In this document: one piece after another, positions 29,301-55,852 of the stretch
Position numbering within the stretch: position 1 is the first letter of the stretch
Layout: each line of letters opens with the position of its first letter
Assembly: GCA_964019415.1 (NCBI GenBank)
Contig: OZ025879.1
Location: forward strand, 511,001 to 575,000
DNA: 64,000 nt
Direction of reading: 5' to 3'
From: Ianthella basta
Taxonomy: Eukaryota; Porifera; Demospongiae; Verongiida; Ianthellidae
Notes under the pieces: model-generated
What the model was told of the DNA's origin: nothing
The model's database searches: none
What the model saw: only the letters and a program-made list of their open reading frames with translations
Translations under genes and position numbers: made by a program

Positions 29301-31749
29301 TGTTAAGGGGGTAAGCATGTTGAGTGCCAGACAGTAATAGAGTACTCACTGACAGCTGAGCCATCTGAGACCAGCAAGAATACTATAGTGTCATCTGTGG
29401 CTGGCTGAGATGACACAACACGCACTGCCACACTGCCACCTCCTTCTGAGACATTGTAGTGGTCCTGATCCAGTGAGAGACTCAGTGCTGTTGGCAGCAG
29501 GAGAAGGACAAGAAGACCAAGAAACTGAGTATGATCAAATGATGGAGAGTGAGCACATGCTCCACTGACCGTCATCATCTTTAATATACACAGCTGCTTC
29601 CCTCGTTTGACCCAATTCATAACCATCTCTTGCCACAAGAGCAACATTAAACTTTTTGTCCTGGAACTCTGGTGTGTTATCATTAAGGATGGTGATAGTG
29701 AAGTCCACGTGGGTCACTCCCATCAGAAAGACAGTCGACAAAGACCCAGCCTGTAGGTAGTCGAGGCCGCCTGTGCAAGGCAGAGAGGGGAGGGCACTTC
29801 ACAGCACACAACGCACTCACACATGTAACATACAGTGACACACCACACTATGTGCACCCTCTCCTCTCAAGTGCTATGTACGTAGCATGCAGTCAACTAC
29901 ACTAATAGTGTGGACGCAGCTTCCTTAACAGTTGCATGGTAGGCTACTCACTGACAGCTGAGTCATCGGAGAGCTGAATAGTTACTATGGTGATTTGAGG
30001 CACTGGCTGTGATGCTATGACACGCACAATCACACTGCCGTCATCCTCGTTCACATCATAGCGGGTTTTCTCCAGAGAGAGTTCCAACATGGCTACAGGG
30101 AGAGGGACGCACACATACAACCTTACTAATACTGCAGTGGGCAGGGAGAGCCAGGCCTGTATGCACACTGCAGTGGGAAGGGAGAGCCAGGCCTGTATAC
30201 ACACTACAGTGGGCAGGGAGAGCCAGGCCTGTACACACACTACAGTGGACAGGGAGAGCCAGGCCTGTACACACACTACAGTGGACAGGAGAGCCAGGCC
30301 TGTACACACACTACAGTGGGCAGGGAGAGCCAGGCCTGTACACACACTGCAGTGGGAAGGGAGAGCCAGGCCTGTACACACACTACAGTGGGCAGGGAGA
30401 GCCAGGCCTGTACACACACTACAGTGGGCAGGGAGAGCCAGGCCTGTACACACACTGCAGTGGGCAGGGAGAGCCAGGCCTGTACACACACTACAGTGGG
30501 CAGGGGAGCCAGGCCTGTACACACACTACAGTGGGCAGGGAGAGCCAGGCCTGTATACACACTGCAGTGGGAAGGGAGAGCCAGGCCTGTATACACACTA
30601 CAGTGGGCAGGGAGAGCCAGGCCTGTACACACACTGCAGTGGGCAGGAGAGCCAGGCCTGTACACACACTACAGTGGACAGGGAGAGCCAGGCCTGTACA
30701 CACACTGCAGTGGACAGGGAGAGCCAGGCCTGTACACACACTGCAGTGGGCAGGAGAGCCAGGCCTGTACACACACTGCAGTGGACAGGGAGAGCCAGGC
30801 CTGTACACACACTGCAGTGGGCAGGAGAGCCAGGCCTGTACACACACTACAGTGGACAGGGAGAGCCAGGCCTGTACACACACTGCAGTGGGCAGGGAGA
30901 GCCAGGCCTGTACACACACTACAGTGGACAGGGAGAGCCAGGCCTGTACACACACTACAGTGGACAAGGAGAGCCAGGCCTGTACGCACACTGCAGTGGG
31001 CAGGGAGAGCCAGGCCTGTACACACACTACAGTGGACAGGGAGAGCCAGGCCTGTACGCACACTACAGTGGGCAGGGAGAGCCAGGCCTGTACGCACACT
31101 ACAGTGGACAGGGAGAGCCCGGCCTGTACGCACACTACAGTGGACAAGGAGAGCCCGGCCTGTACGCACACTACAGTGGGCAGGGAGAGCCAGGCCTGTA
31201 CACACACTACAGTGGACAGGGAGAGCCAGGCCTGTACACACACTACAGTGGGCAGGGAGAGCCAGGCCTGTACGCACACTACAGGGGACAGGGAGAGCCA
31301 GGCCTGTACACACACTGCAGTGGGCAGGGGAGCCAGGCCTGTACACACACTACAGTGGCCAGGGGAGAGCCAGGCCTGTACACACACTACAGTGGCCAGG
31401 GGAGAGCCAGGCCTGTACACACACTACAGTGGGCAGGGAGAGCCAGGCCTGTACACACACTACAGTGGACAGGAGAGCCAGGCCTGTACACACACTACAG
31501 TGGACAGGAGAGCCAGGCCTGTACACACACTACAGTGGGCAGGGAGAGCCAGGCCTGTACACACACTACAGTGGGCAGGGAGAGCCTGGCCTGTACACAA
31601 CTTACACTGTGCTGTGGTGCTGGCTAGCAAGCCCAGCAGGATTGCCACACCTGTTGCAAAGAGGGACAGAGACCAGAAGTCACCACCTCACCAGCAGCTC
31701 AGGTGCACAGGACACCACCAAACCTCCAGCACTGACCAAGGGCAGGCAT
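26314..31749 (-). CDS. Gene E: secreted protein with two Calx-beta domains
   Basis: Exons in transcript order: 31737-31749, 31606-31650, 29952-30092, 29570-29770, 29350-29487, 28872-29093, 28136-28156, 27940-28044, 27720-27866, 27440-27541, 26982-27101, 26670-26834, 26314-26444. They give 516 aa and all introns are phase 1. The signal peptide is MPALGVAILLGLLASTTAQ, nearly that of gene B. Two Calx-beta domains at about residues 20-133 and 134-253 are each split over two exons (Y-V-E-G/D-G-S-V-x-V-R-V, then VDFTITILNDN or VEFTIGIVDD, ending in DDD). A 21-nt exon links to one beta-sandwich module (YQCSLDDGSPVVC plus a second half), then the family C-terminal region (YLWPSGFVRFKW, NLTAGKHAVEV, CVCKVPAIGQ, KHMLPV). 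Calx-beta domains bind Ca2+ in exchangers, integrin beta-4 and sponge aggregation factors. Introns 2 and 6 hold large minisatellites. Confidence 0.85.
28270..28795. repeat. 22-bp minisatellite in gene E intron 6
   Basis: About 23 copies of a 22-bp unit (GAGTGTGGTGGGAGAGAATG plus TG), with variants GATGTGCGG and GAAGTG recurring in a regular higher-order order. It keeps false frames open on both strands. Confidence 0.96.
30130..31600. repeat. 36-bp minisatellite in gene E intron 2
   Basis: About 40 copies of a 36-bp unit containing GGGCAGGGAGAGCCAGGCCT then GTACACACACTACAGT. A few units are one or two bases shorter or longer. Because 36 is a multiple of three, all frames stay open for hundreds of codons, but these frames are not genes. 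In the sense of gene E each unit ends with CTCTCCCTGCCCACTGTAG, which looks like a 3' splice site, and the true acceptor just downstream (exon 29952-30092) is CTCTCCCTGTAG. Confidence 0.95.
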
Positions 31750-31841
31750 CTTGGCTCTCCCTCTCTCTCTCCTAAGGCTACAGTCCAACACCTGATGGGG
31801 TGCAGGTATGTGAGCTAGAAGTACCTCAACTTGTGGGGTTG

Positions 31842-31850
31842 CTTATATAA
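31842..31850 (-). promoter_or_regulatory. TATA box of gene E
   Basis: TATATAAG on the minus strand, about 95 bp upstream of the ATG at 31749. Confidence 0.5.
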
Positions 31851-32365
31851 GGAAGACACACAGTGCAACTATATTCATAATGTCAATGATAATAGCACTC
31901 ACATGACTGACAATGAAGGTGACACACAGCGTCAGGCCAGAGGGACAGCCGGGTTTGTAGGACAGAGTGCAATGCCATGGGTAGGCGGGTAACTGGAGAC
32001 TTGAATGCGCACACTGACTCACATTGCAGTAACAAATGCATATCATAGGTTGTGGGCAGCAGGAAGCAATGAATATCATTTACACAGTCATTTTACTAGA
32101 CAGGAGAACCGGATAGTCCCCTTCCAACATGCCATAGTGATATGCCTACATGCTCAAATGTTCACATTGTACTGTATATTTATCATTACATTGTTCAGGG
32201 AGAACAGAAGTAGCTGAACCAGGCCGGTTGCGTAGAATTAGGTCTAAATCAGTCAAAACCTTTACTGTGCTACAAATGGTGACTGTTGCTTCCATTTTGC
32301 GTTCCTTCCTGCTGACCTCTCGGCCGGCAGGAGAGCTGGCCCGGGTGTAGGTCCTGTACCTGGTA
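31851..32365. other. Intergenic between divergent genes E and G
   Basis: No exon supported. It holds the upstream regions of E and of the small gene G. Confidence 0.5.
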
Positions 32366-33015
32366 ATGATGACAATCAACCACCATTCTGACGAGATGTG
32401 CTTTAGTCTTTGTACGGATGGACCGCCTGGTGGAATGCTGACCTGGCCACTGCCATCTTCAGATGAGACCAGAGAGGCCCTACAAGTCCACTACCCACTC
32501 ACATCCCAGTGCAGAGGCTGCCATGCAAAAGAGTTACAAGGTGGCCTGGGTTGAGCGGTGCAGCAAGAAGGCTTGGGGGGGGGGGGGGGGGGTGGATGGC
32601 AACCATGGCATTGCTTGTATGGTAGGCATTCTCTACAGCCATATGTAGGAAACACCTCATGAAGCCATAGCAGCCTACAGGCTTGCTTTGATGGGTCATT
32701 TGTAGCTACAGGAGAGGGTTAAGTCAGCTCCTTAGCCCAACCACACTACATCATTGTATGTATATTGAACGATAAAATTAATGTCATACAAATTTAAATT
32801 AGGAACAGCAGAGGAGCAAGCAAGCAGTAGTCCTGTGAGAGATGTTGAGGTGTCAGATGAGTACCATGCTAGCCTTGGTCTCTGGAAGGACCCAGGTCAG
32901 ACAGTGTACTGTACATGCCCACACATTTCATTCACTCTTACAACACAGAGGCACTCTCCTATGTGTGCTAGCTACGTACACTCCACACTTATCATCCCGT
33001 CATCACATACACACA

Positions 33016-33072
<57 letters not shown>

Positions 33073-33318
33073 CAGCATGACCTCTACATACAAACCTGCA
33101 CGTCCCAAGACGCAGAGAGACACTCCCAAGGGCGCTATGGTGCCATCCACACTACCACAAGCAAGCTAATGCTGTGTGTGTTTACAGGCCGAGGCAATGA
33201 GAACCTCACTGTTGATCATTCCACTGCCCTCCAAGGCGCACTCACCAACAATTACACGCCCAAACAGCACAACTGGCGCCCTCGCTGGAATGCGGAGCAT
33301 TCAGACAAGATTGCATAG
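32366..33318 (+). CDS. Gene G: small unrecognised protein (putative)
   Basis: Three exons, 32366-32540, 32803-32895 and 33188-33318, join in frame (phase 1 at both introns, GT-AG sites) to 132 aa ending in HNWRPRWNAEHSDKIA. The middle exon encodes SDEYHASLGLWKDP. I do not recognise the family. Support comes from matching phases across two introns and protein-like composition of the last two exons. The start is uncertain: ATGs at 32366, 32369 and 32396 are in frame and an upstream exon is possible. Intron 2 contains a CA microsatellite. The gene lies between gene E and the putative ciliary gene F; nothing else indicates its role. Confidence 0.45.
33006..33071 (+). repeat. CA microsatellite in gene G intron 2
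   Basis: Nearly pure CA tract. Confidence 0.95.
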
Positions 33319-33786
33319 TGGAATGCGCTGGCTTCATTCTCAGCATATCACTGTGACAGGCCAGCCACTTGGCCTTTGTGTACAGGATTCATATGGTTTC
33401 TGTCCCTACTCTGCACGCGCACTAGCAGCACAAGCCACGCACTCCCATGTGTGCTACGGATTCGCTTACTCTGCATGTGTTTCCTTGCCCAGGAAGGCTG
33501 CTGCCACACCCGATGGGCTGGGCCCTACTGTACACCAGTAACAAGTGATTACTCCTTATCTAGCTCCCTCACAGACACCACACGCACTGCAGCAGTAAAC
33601 CAGGGTGTGTGTGGCTGCATTCAACTGCTCATCTAGTCCAGCTACAGTACCTGGAAAACAACGCATCACGTGATACAGTTTTGCGTCAACATTCACGATC
33701 AGGACACCAGTACAGGTACTGCAATACAGTGTACATGTACGTCCTGCGAGCAAGCTGGGTCTGCCGGTAGCTCTTCTGCGCCCCCA
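33319..33786. other. Intergenic between convergent genes G and F
   Basis: No supported exon seen. Short open frames here have no consistent splice context. Confidence 0.5.
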
Positions 33787-35231
33787 TCAGAGTACGCTCC
33801 TCTCGGACTCTAACGCCCTACAAAGGAGACACAAGCAATGACATACCAACACAGGAGTGAATGCAGTGTCATTGTGCACACCAATTTAGGTTCTCCTCAC
33901 CCTCTTTCAGCCTCCACGTCAGGAGGTACACCTCCACTCTCGTTTCCACTGCCTGCAGAGATACGTAGAACAGTCAGACCCAAGCAAGCACATGATTGTG
34001 TGTGTGTGTTGGTGATTCCATGCTGCAGGCTTTAGGCCACACATCCCTCGGTACACCAGAAGCACACTACACACTGTAACAGAGAGGCAGTCTGACAAAT
34101 GGGTGCTTGCAAGCATGCTGCTCTCACCTTGGTCACTTGTGGTGTCTGCCTCCTTCTCTGCAACCTCATCCTGTGGAAGGGAGAGGAAAGGGTCCATGCT
34201 GGGGATTATGCCCAGCAGACTGAGGAGATACAGGGATCCAAGGAAGCAAGACTCACCAACCTGTGCATGTGTCAGCTCCTGTTTACACTCTAAGATATTA
34301 CCTACAGTTGTTAGAAACATTGGATTAACAAATATCATTAATACAATACACTCCAACACATTTACTATGCACTGCATGTGAGTGTATAAAGATGCAACTA
34401 CACATATATGTAACATGGCAACTTTTCTTGTGTGTACCCTTTCTCACCTTCCCCCTCTGCTGCCGTTGCCCCTTCACCATCCTGCTACAGTGTGGGGACA
34501 ATGCACAAAACAAACACTTGACAAGACACACAGAAAGTACCTTCTACCACATACAGTATAATTATACAAAAACAGACACACAATATGTAGTCTCTGTTGC
34601 TGTGTCAGCTCATATGACTCCAGTAGCTGTGTGCCCGCACCTTCTCTGCAAGAACGGGCTGCTCTGCTCCTGACAGCACAGCACATGGCTGTCGCTCCTC
34701 TGTCTTGTCCTCCTCCTCTGGTACATCAGATGACAATGATGATCCAGATCCAGATGCAACAGCCAGCTGCCCTCTCTCTAGCGATTGCTCCAACCCACCC
34801 AGCTGTGCCTGCAGCTGCACAGGTGTGACCTCCTCACTAACTTGCACTTCTTCCCCACAATGTGCTCCCTCCCTGTGCAGCGACACAGCAACATCATGGA
34901 CCTCTTTGACAGCAGTGAGGCTAGGTCTTCCTTCATCAGAGTGACTTAAAAAGCAACCCTGCATCAACTACAGTGACAGCAACAGTGACAGTGTCAGTGA
35001 CAGTGACAGTGACAGTGACAACTATAGATAAGAATAAGATCATAATACCCACAACATACTCTCATAACAGATATGCATATATGTCAAAGTGTGCGCTCAC
35101 GTACGTAGGATAGGTCTGTTTGGGTGCCAGCCTCAGGACAGGTTTGTGTGGCTTGGTCTACTGTACCCGGCACGTGCACCCCACGGCTGACAGTAGAGAC
35201 AACGTCGACTTGGACCACTGGAGAAAGGGAG

Positions 35232-35308
<77 letters not shown>

Positions 35309-36582
35309 ATGTGCAGTTCTCATTTCCATTTCCTCACCTTTATCCTCTACTGTCTGTGTTCCTTGGCTGCACTTGCCACGTTCGCTGTCTGTTGGTGGTT
35401 GTGATGGAGGTGGAAGTCCATCCATTACTCCACTGCCATCAGTGACACTGCAGAGTCTCCTACTGCTATTTGCACTTGGTGACTGTTGGAATGCTGTAGG
35501 AGCAATGTCTGCTCCAGATCCAGTACCAGCTGTGTCCCCTTCCTCTCCATCCTTCCCAGGCTGAGGGGATGCCAGCTCACTAACACTGTCACTGGAGTCT
35601 CTGGCTCTGTCTGCCCTGGCATCAGGGAGGACCTCAGGGATGCTGAGGACAGCAGAGCTGCTATGGGAACGGGAGCGCTGGGCGGGGGAGGAGCGGTGGG
35701 TGGGGGAGGAGCGGTGGGTGGGGGAGGAGCGCTGGGTGGGGGAGGAGCAGTGGGTGGGGGAGGAGCAATGGACAGGGGAGGAGCGGTGGGTGGGGGAGGA
35801 GCCAGGGCTGGTGGACCCTGGGGACCACAGAGGGGTCTCAAGTTGCCTTTCCTTCTGCTTGTTAGAGGGCTTTGCATCATTCTGCAGGGAATGAAGAAGC
35901 TAGCTGATGTAGGAACAAACCACACTTGCAGCTAGCAAACTTCCCAACATATGCACATGCCAACACAAGAAGGGTGCACTGGATCACTAGTCATTTGAGG
36001 ACTGGCTAGTGGATGGTGGAGAGGATGGAATGTAATGCATGCAAGCCTATGCCACATGACTAGCATGGGGACAGGTGGGGACAAGTGGGTGGGTGGAACA
36101 GGTGGGTGGGACAAGTTGGTGGATAGGTGGACAGGGGGGACGAGGGGACAGGGGGGACAGGGGGAGACAGGTGGGGGGATAGGGGGGACAGGTGGGGGGA
36201 CAGGGGGGACAGGTGGGGGGACAGGCGGGAGAACAGGGGTTAGGTGAGAACAGGTGGAGGGACAGGTGGGGGGACATACACACTCTTCAGAGAAGGACAT
36301 GAATGCACACACTCCAGCCTCACGTACCCATGCTCCCGACGCCAGCAGCCCAGCCACAGTGTTGGTTATTCTATCATCACCTCCAGATTCTCTCAAATCA
36401 GGCTTTAGAAGCTTTGACTGTGCCCTGCACAGGACAACATGGTACAAAGTCAAACCAACATCACTGCATAGTGTCTAACACATGCACAAACACACACCCA
36501 CATCCACACACCCACACCCACACACACCCACACACCCACCCACCCACCCACACACACACACACACCCACCCACACACACACA

Positions 36583-36613
<31 letters not shown>

Positions 36614-37875
36614 CCACCCCCCCCCCCACACACACACACACACACACACAGTACAGGGACCTACACAAGTAGTATGCATATGCACAGCTGTACATACCTT
36701 CTCTCTACAGGCGACAGGAGGTGTTCAGGAATCTGCAAAGAAAGATAGACTCATTCTCAGTTCAGTGGCTCAGGGACACTTCCTTCACATTCAGCAGAAA
36801 GGCACTGAGCAACTCATAATCCTGTGTCGGTCACGTCACACACTTGCTCACAGTCTCACTCGGTGGCTCTCCAGGGCAGCAATGCAAACAGGTGTGCAGT
36901 GCATGCTACACAATGTCAAGAGCTAGTGACATGGTTGATTAACTAGCTGTGTGTATGTATGTGTGTGTGGCCTCACTGTGCCAGTGGCAAATAGGTGCTT
37001 TTTGGTGCTGGGCCGCTCAAAGTAGTGTCTCAAGTGTTTGTCTTGAAGGGCGCTGTAATACAGGGAGCCCTGGTGGCAGGGAGAAGAGTGTGGGTGTGAC
37101 GCATGAAAGCAATTCTTATGTACTAAAGAATGTGCATAAATTGTCTCATGCCCATGTCATGTACACACATTCACACTACATGCAAGTCAGTGATTTAGGA
37201 CCTGTCCCAACTCAACAGTATGCACCTCTCCAATGGAACTCCATCTCATACATGCACAGTACAAGGGCCCCATGAACCAAAGCCCCACATCCCTCTTCCC
37301 ATTCTCATGACTCAACCACTTACTCCTCTTGTGGAAGAGAAGGCACCAACTTGCCCCACTCGGCTGTTGTCAAACCCACTCTCTCGTCTACCGGTCCGCA
37401 TATACTTCTTCCTGCAGCAGACAAAGGGGTCCCATGGGGGTTGCTCACACTAATACAAGCTCCTCCACTCCATTATATGGAGGGGTATTTTGTAGGTAAC
37501 CAGTAATACACAGTATCCAAGCAACCAATGACAGTTGCCTAGGTAACCGGACAATGTGACGGTCTAGACAGTATGCAGGTGACATGACTGTACAGAAAAA
37601 TGACGCAGAACTAACTCTGTTGTCCAGTTGAGTCATGGCTCATTACAAATCATAATTATTAGTATCCTTTAGTGCGCACCATTCAAGCCATGCCGCAGAA
37701 GCAAATAAATTTAAACTTATTGCGTGCAAGGTGCACATTCCGTACACAAAGTCTAATTATTCAATACATTGATACACTTGGGAAGGTAAGGAGTAGGTAT
37801 TAGGTGGCTCGCTACTTACAGTTCTTTGGCAACAGCCTTGACAACTGCAGGAGGTACGTCTGCTGAAGCGTCCAT
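33787..37875 (-). CDS. Gene F: Ser/Glu-rich protein with TQT motifs, probably ciliary
   Basis: Exons in transcript order: 37820-37875, 37324-37411, 36977-37069, 36698-36732, 36328-36424, 35338-35881, 35105-35217, 34641-34958, 34448-34481, 34261-34289, 34128-34170, 33901-33952, 33787-33817. They give 510 aa; the last four exons are the least certain. The N-terminus [20 protein letters not shown] is followed by [14 protein letters not shown], then HLFATGTIPEHL. This recalls the DKHL-x-x-YF...HL...G-x-I motif at the start of vertebrate ERICH3, a ciliary protein (recalled, not searched). The large exon encodes six or seven copies of a six-residue SSPTHR-type unit from an 18-bp repeat. Three TQT motifs (GTQTV, ATQTC, GTQTD) resemble dynein light chain LC8 binding sites. 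The tail is acidic. It is head to head with IQCA1. Confidence 0.6.
35236..35307. repeat. TG microsatellite in gene F intron 6
   Basis: TG tract filling most of the 120-bp intron between exons 35338-35881 and 35105-35217. Confidence 0.95.
35690..35810. repeat. Coding 18-bp repeat in gene F
   Basis: Unit GGAGGAGCGGTGGGTGGG on the plus strand, about six copies, encoding SSPTHR-type hexapeptides on the minus strand. Confidence 0.85.
36062..36275. repeat. G-rich minisatellite in gene F intron 5
   Basis: Irregular repeats of GGGGACAGGTGGG with shorter and longer variants. Confidence 0.85.
36480..36650. repeat. CA/CCCACA microsatellite in gene F intron 4
   Basis: Mixed CA and CCCACA tract including a run of nine C. 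Confidence 0.93.
37534..37547. promoter_or_regulatory. Consensus RFX X-box
   Basis: GTTGCCTAGGTAAC fits GTNRCC-N2-RGYAAC exactly. It lies in gene F intron 1, 443 bp upstream of the IQCA1 ATG. RFX factors drive ciliary genes across animals, which fits IQCA1. Binding is inferred. Confidence 0.5.
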
Positions 37876-37989
37876 TTTGCACAGCTGATCGTTGCCAAGG
37901 TGTTCTGTTCATAGCAACCAGAAAGATGGCGTTGTTAAATTTAACGAACGAATTCGAAGCACTGGTTCGCTGACTGCAAAAAGTGGAAC
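37876..37989. promoter_or_regulatory. Bidirectional promoter of gene F and IQCA1
   Basis: Only 114 bp separate the two start codons. Separated RFX-like half sites GTTGCC (37891-37896) and AGCAAC (37913-37918) lie inside. No TATA box is seen. Confidence 0.65.
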
Positions 37990-44029
<6,040 letters not shown>

Positions 44030-44283
44030 CAAAGTTGTTCATTCATTCCACACCATGCATGTGATTGCTTACAGCTATCATAGTAATTATACACAGTGTG
44101 ACCAGCTCTATGGAAATATTGAGAGTACAGGTCTAGCTAGCTTGCTATGTAGCTGCATGTACGTATACACCTGTGGAAGGGAAGTGTGTGTCATTGGGTG
44201 ACGAGACATGACTGACAAGTATACTGGCTGGCCTATGTGGCCATATGGTACACAGTCACTGAAGTGTTACAGCTAGCTGTGAC

Positions 44284-44369
44284 CTAGTCTTGTGCGCCAG
44301 CCCCTATTTCCCCTATTGCACAATCGAGGAGAAATTTCTCCGTGATATAGAGTCTGGAAGCGAGACTAG
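44284..44369. mobile_element. Candidate tiny MITE
   Basis: 86 bp bounded by inverted CTAGTCT / AGACTAG, with the direct repeat TAGCTGTGAC at 44274-44283 and 44367-44376. The second direct-repeat copy overlaps the right inverted repeat by three bases. The 14-bp palindrome GGAGAAATTTCTCC lies inside. Short terminal matches can arise by chance. Confidence 0.4.
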
Positions 44370-44746
44370 CTGTGACCCTCCCTCAATCTATTGGAGTCTG
44401 AAACATACATAGTTTACCAGGGGAACGGGACTGCTGATGAAATAGCAGCCCCTCCTGCACACCGAGCCACAGTGTCAGCTTCCTTGTTTGTACTATAGCA
44501 TGAGCCTCATGATAGTCATGCACGCATGTGTCAATCCCACCACACCTTATAACTAGAGTACACATAGTGTACATACCCCACGCACAAGTGAACAGTGAAT
44601 GCATGTTTGTGAGTGTAGACAATGTAGTGCTATGTAATTGGTTGACAGCATCTAAAACTATTTTGTTAAGTGCTTCAATTGTAAATAAAGAGTACTTAGT
44701 TAAAATCAGTGATGAAGTGCTTTATGCACTACTGCAGTAGAGGTTG

Positions 44747-44748
<2 letters not shown>

Positions 44749-44830
<82 letters not shown>

Positions 44831-44864
44831 ACACATGCACACACACACACACACACGTACACAC
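44749..44864. repeat. CA microsatellite
   Basis: CA tract of about 115 bp between IQCA1 and POLRMT, interrupted by GTACA. Confidence 0.96.
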
Positions 44865-45535
44865 TTCTATCACACGTGGGGTAACAACTCAAAAGACGAT
44901 ACCAGACCATTGGGCACATGAGGGGTGGCTAGTGGATGGCTGACTGCACACTTATACCACATCCATCAAAGTGTAGAGTCCACATAGCATGTTCAATAAC
45001 CACAACTACAAAGTGACAAGCTGATTAAACAACACTAGCTAATCAACTCACTCTAGCAATCCTGTTGCCCCTGGTGTTAGTAACATGGCAGGTTTGGCTT
45101 CCACATTGACCCTTATCTCTGTGACAACAGGACTGAAAGTCACCATGAGAAGGACATTGAGGATTTAATTGTGAAGACAATTAGACACACGGCTGCAATG
45201 AGAAAGCCCCTAAAGCAGTAGAAAGGGATGGACCAGAGTTAAATGCATGCTTGAGGGAAAATGCAAAAGTGACGAGTGGCCAATCATCTAGGTATATACT
45301 GCTGCCACGGTAACCAAAATATACCTCCAGTGCAATTTGGCACAGTTAAAAGGTTTTCTTCTTGTAGTGGGATCTATATGATTCAGACCACACGGACGTG
45401 TGATGTAATAGTGATATTTCCCTCAATCATCAGCCTCGGGAACAATCACTAATCATCTATAATTATACCATGAGCACACCCTGCCTATTAATTAACCGTT
45501 TTTGCAGCAGTCGCGGTGAAACGTCTTCGGTTAAA

Positions 45536-54582
<9,047 letters not shown>

Positions 54583-54974
54583 CACAGTAACAGCATGTTG
54601 GAATTAAGTTAATTTTATCAGCTGTTCAATTATTTCATCATCATTTTTACCATTGGCTAATGCAAGAATTTGGAATGTTGCGTCATGTATGCCGTGCACG
54701 TGACTTTCACTATGGTGACGTAAAGGTCGACCACGTTTCGTACTGACCAGGTTGGGATAGCGCCATTTCTCGAAAAAGGGTGTGAGCGAGAGCATTTCCC
54801 TTCCAAGATACCGAATTGTTAACAAGGTGAGCACGACATACTCTTTCTACAATACTTTTGGTGCGTGTTCTTGGTTGTGAACAGTGGCGCTAAGGTTCGA
54901 GGCGTCAGCTTGTCCTTTGTGCTACCTCCGGTTTGTTCACGACTTTGATTCGTCCTCTGTCCCGCCCAGACACT
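54583..54974. promoter_or_regulatory. POLRMT-CYCS intergenic region, CYCS promoter
   Basis: 392 bp. It contains an E-box CACGTG (54697-54702) and a CRE-like TGACGTAA (54716-54723), about 250-275 bp before the CYCS ATG. CRE sites are known in mammalian cytochrome c promoters; use here is inferred. Confidence 0.5.
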
Positions 54975-55852
54975 ATGGGTGACGCCGATATTGACTCTGG
55001 TAACGCAACAAACGGAGCCAAGATATTCAAACAGAGATGCGCTCAGTGCCACACCACAGAAAGTGTAAGCCGCCGACTAATTTGAAGGGAGGGGAAGGGG
55101 GTGGGGGAGGGGGAGGGATGTATGAGAGAGGTTTTAGTGGTGTAGGTGTGGCGACGTGAACACGGTATGCTGTTACTTTGGGTCTACTATCCCTTTAGGG
55201 TGGCAAGCACAAGACTGGGCCTAACTTGAACGGACTCTTTGGGAGGAAAACAGGACAAGCTAAAGGCTTCAGCTACACTTCGGCAAACCAGAATAAAGGT
55301 AGGGTCTGCGCACACATGCACACAAATGTACATACTGAAATGTACTTTGGTACTCAACATGAGAAGACATGGGTACTTGTACATGGGAATCTCAGAGACC
55401 CGGAGGCGGCACCTTCTCCATTTGTAAAGCTCTTTGCGTGCACCCACTAAATTGGGTTCAGTGGGCAGTGTCACTTCCTGTGGGTAGCAGATAGTGCTCC
55501 CTTGACCCATTCATGTGTGCAGTGATGTAATGGGAAGAATGAGGCAATGAAGTAATGTATGTAACATGTGCTTCCTCATCCCTTAGGTATTACATGGGGT
55601 CCAGACACCCTGTTCATATACCTGGAGAACCCAAAGAAATACATCCCTGGCACAAAGATGGTCTTTGCAGGACTGAAGAAGAAGAATGAGCGTGCAGGTG
55701 CTTATACATGTGTGGGGCATCGTGATGTAGACATGCACCACCACGTGTGTGCCTGTGTCAATACTCTCCCACAGATTCAGAGGCTAACGTGCTCTCTCTT
55801 CCTTGCCTCTTTAGATCTCATAGCCTTCCTCAAGGAGGCCACAGCAAAGTAA
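54975..55852 (+). CDS. CYCS: Cytochrome c
   Basis: Exons 54975-55064, 55199-55298, 55587-55697, 55815-55852; 112 aa. The haem attachment motif CAQCH is at residues 22-26, followed by [48 protein letters not shown] (axial Met88) and [12 protein letters not shown] at the end. The protein is soluble in the mitochondrial intermembrane space, passes electrons from complex III to complex IV, and triggers Apaf-1 in many animals. The N-terminal extension before GAKIFKQRC is a few residues longer than in vertebrates, as is common in invertebrates. It lies downstream of POLRMT on the same strand. Confidence 0.97.

Larger units (their letters stand above)
44030..45535. other. Intergenic, IQCA1 to POLRMT
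   Basis: Contains a small inverted-repeat candidate (44284-44369), an AATAAA at about 44684 that may be a polyadenylation signal, and a CA microsatellite (44749-44864). No gene recognised. Confidence 0.6.

Noticed and set aside
30089-31818. Open frames of 309-512 codons on both strands
   Set aside because: Produced by the 36-bp minisatellite, a multiple of three, inside gene E intron 2; the same frames exist in several phases and both strands.
33556-33753. Minus-strand frame that could extend gene F
   Set aside because: Gene F reaches an in-frame stop at 33787-33789 in the phase-consistent model; continuing into this frame needs a phase change.
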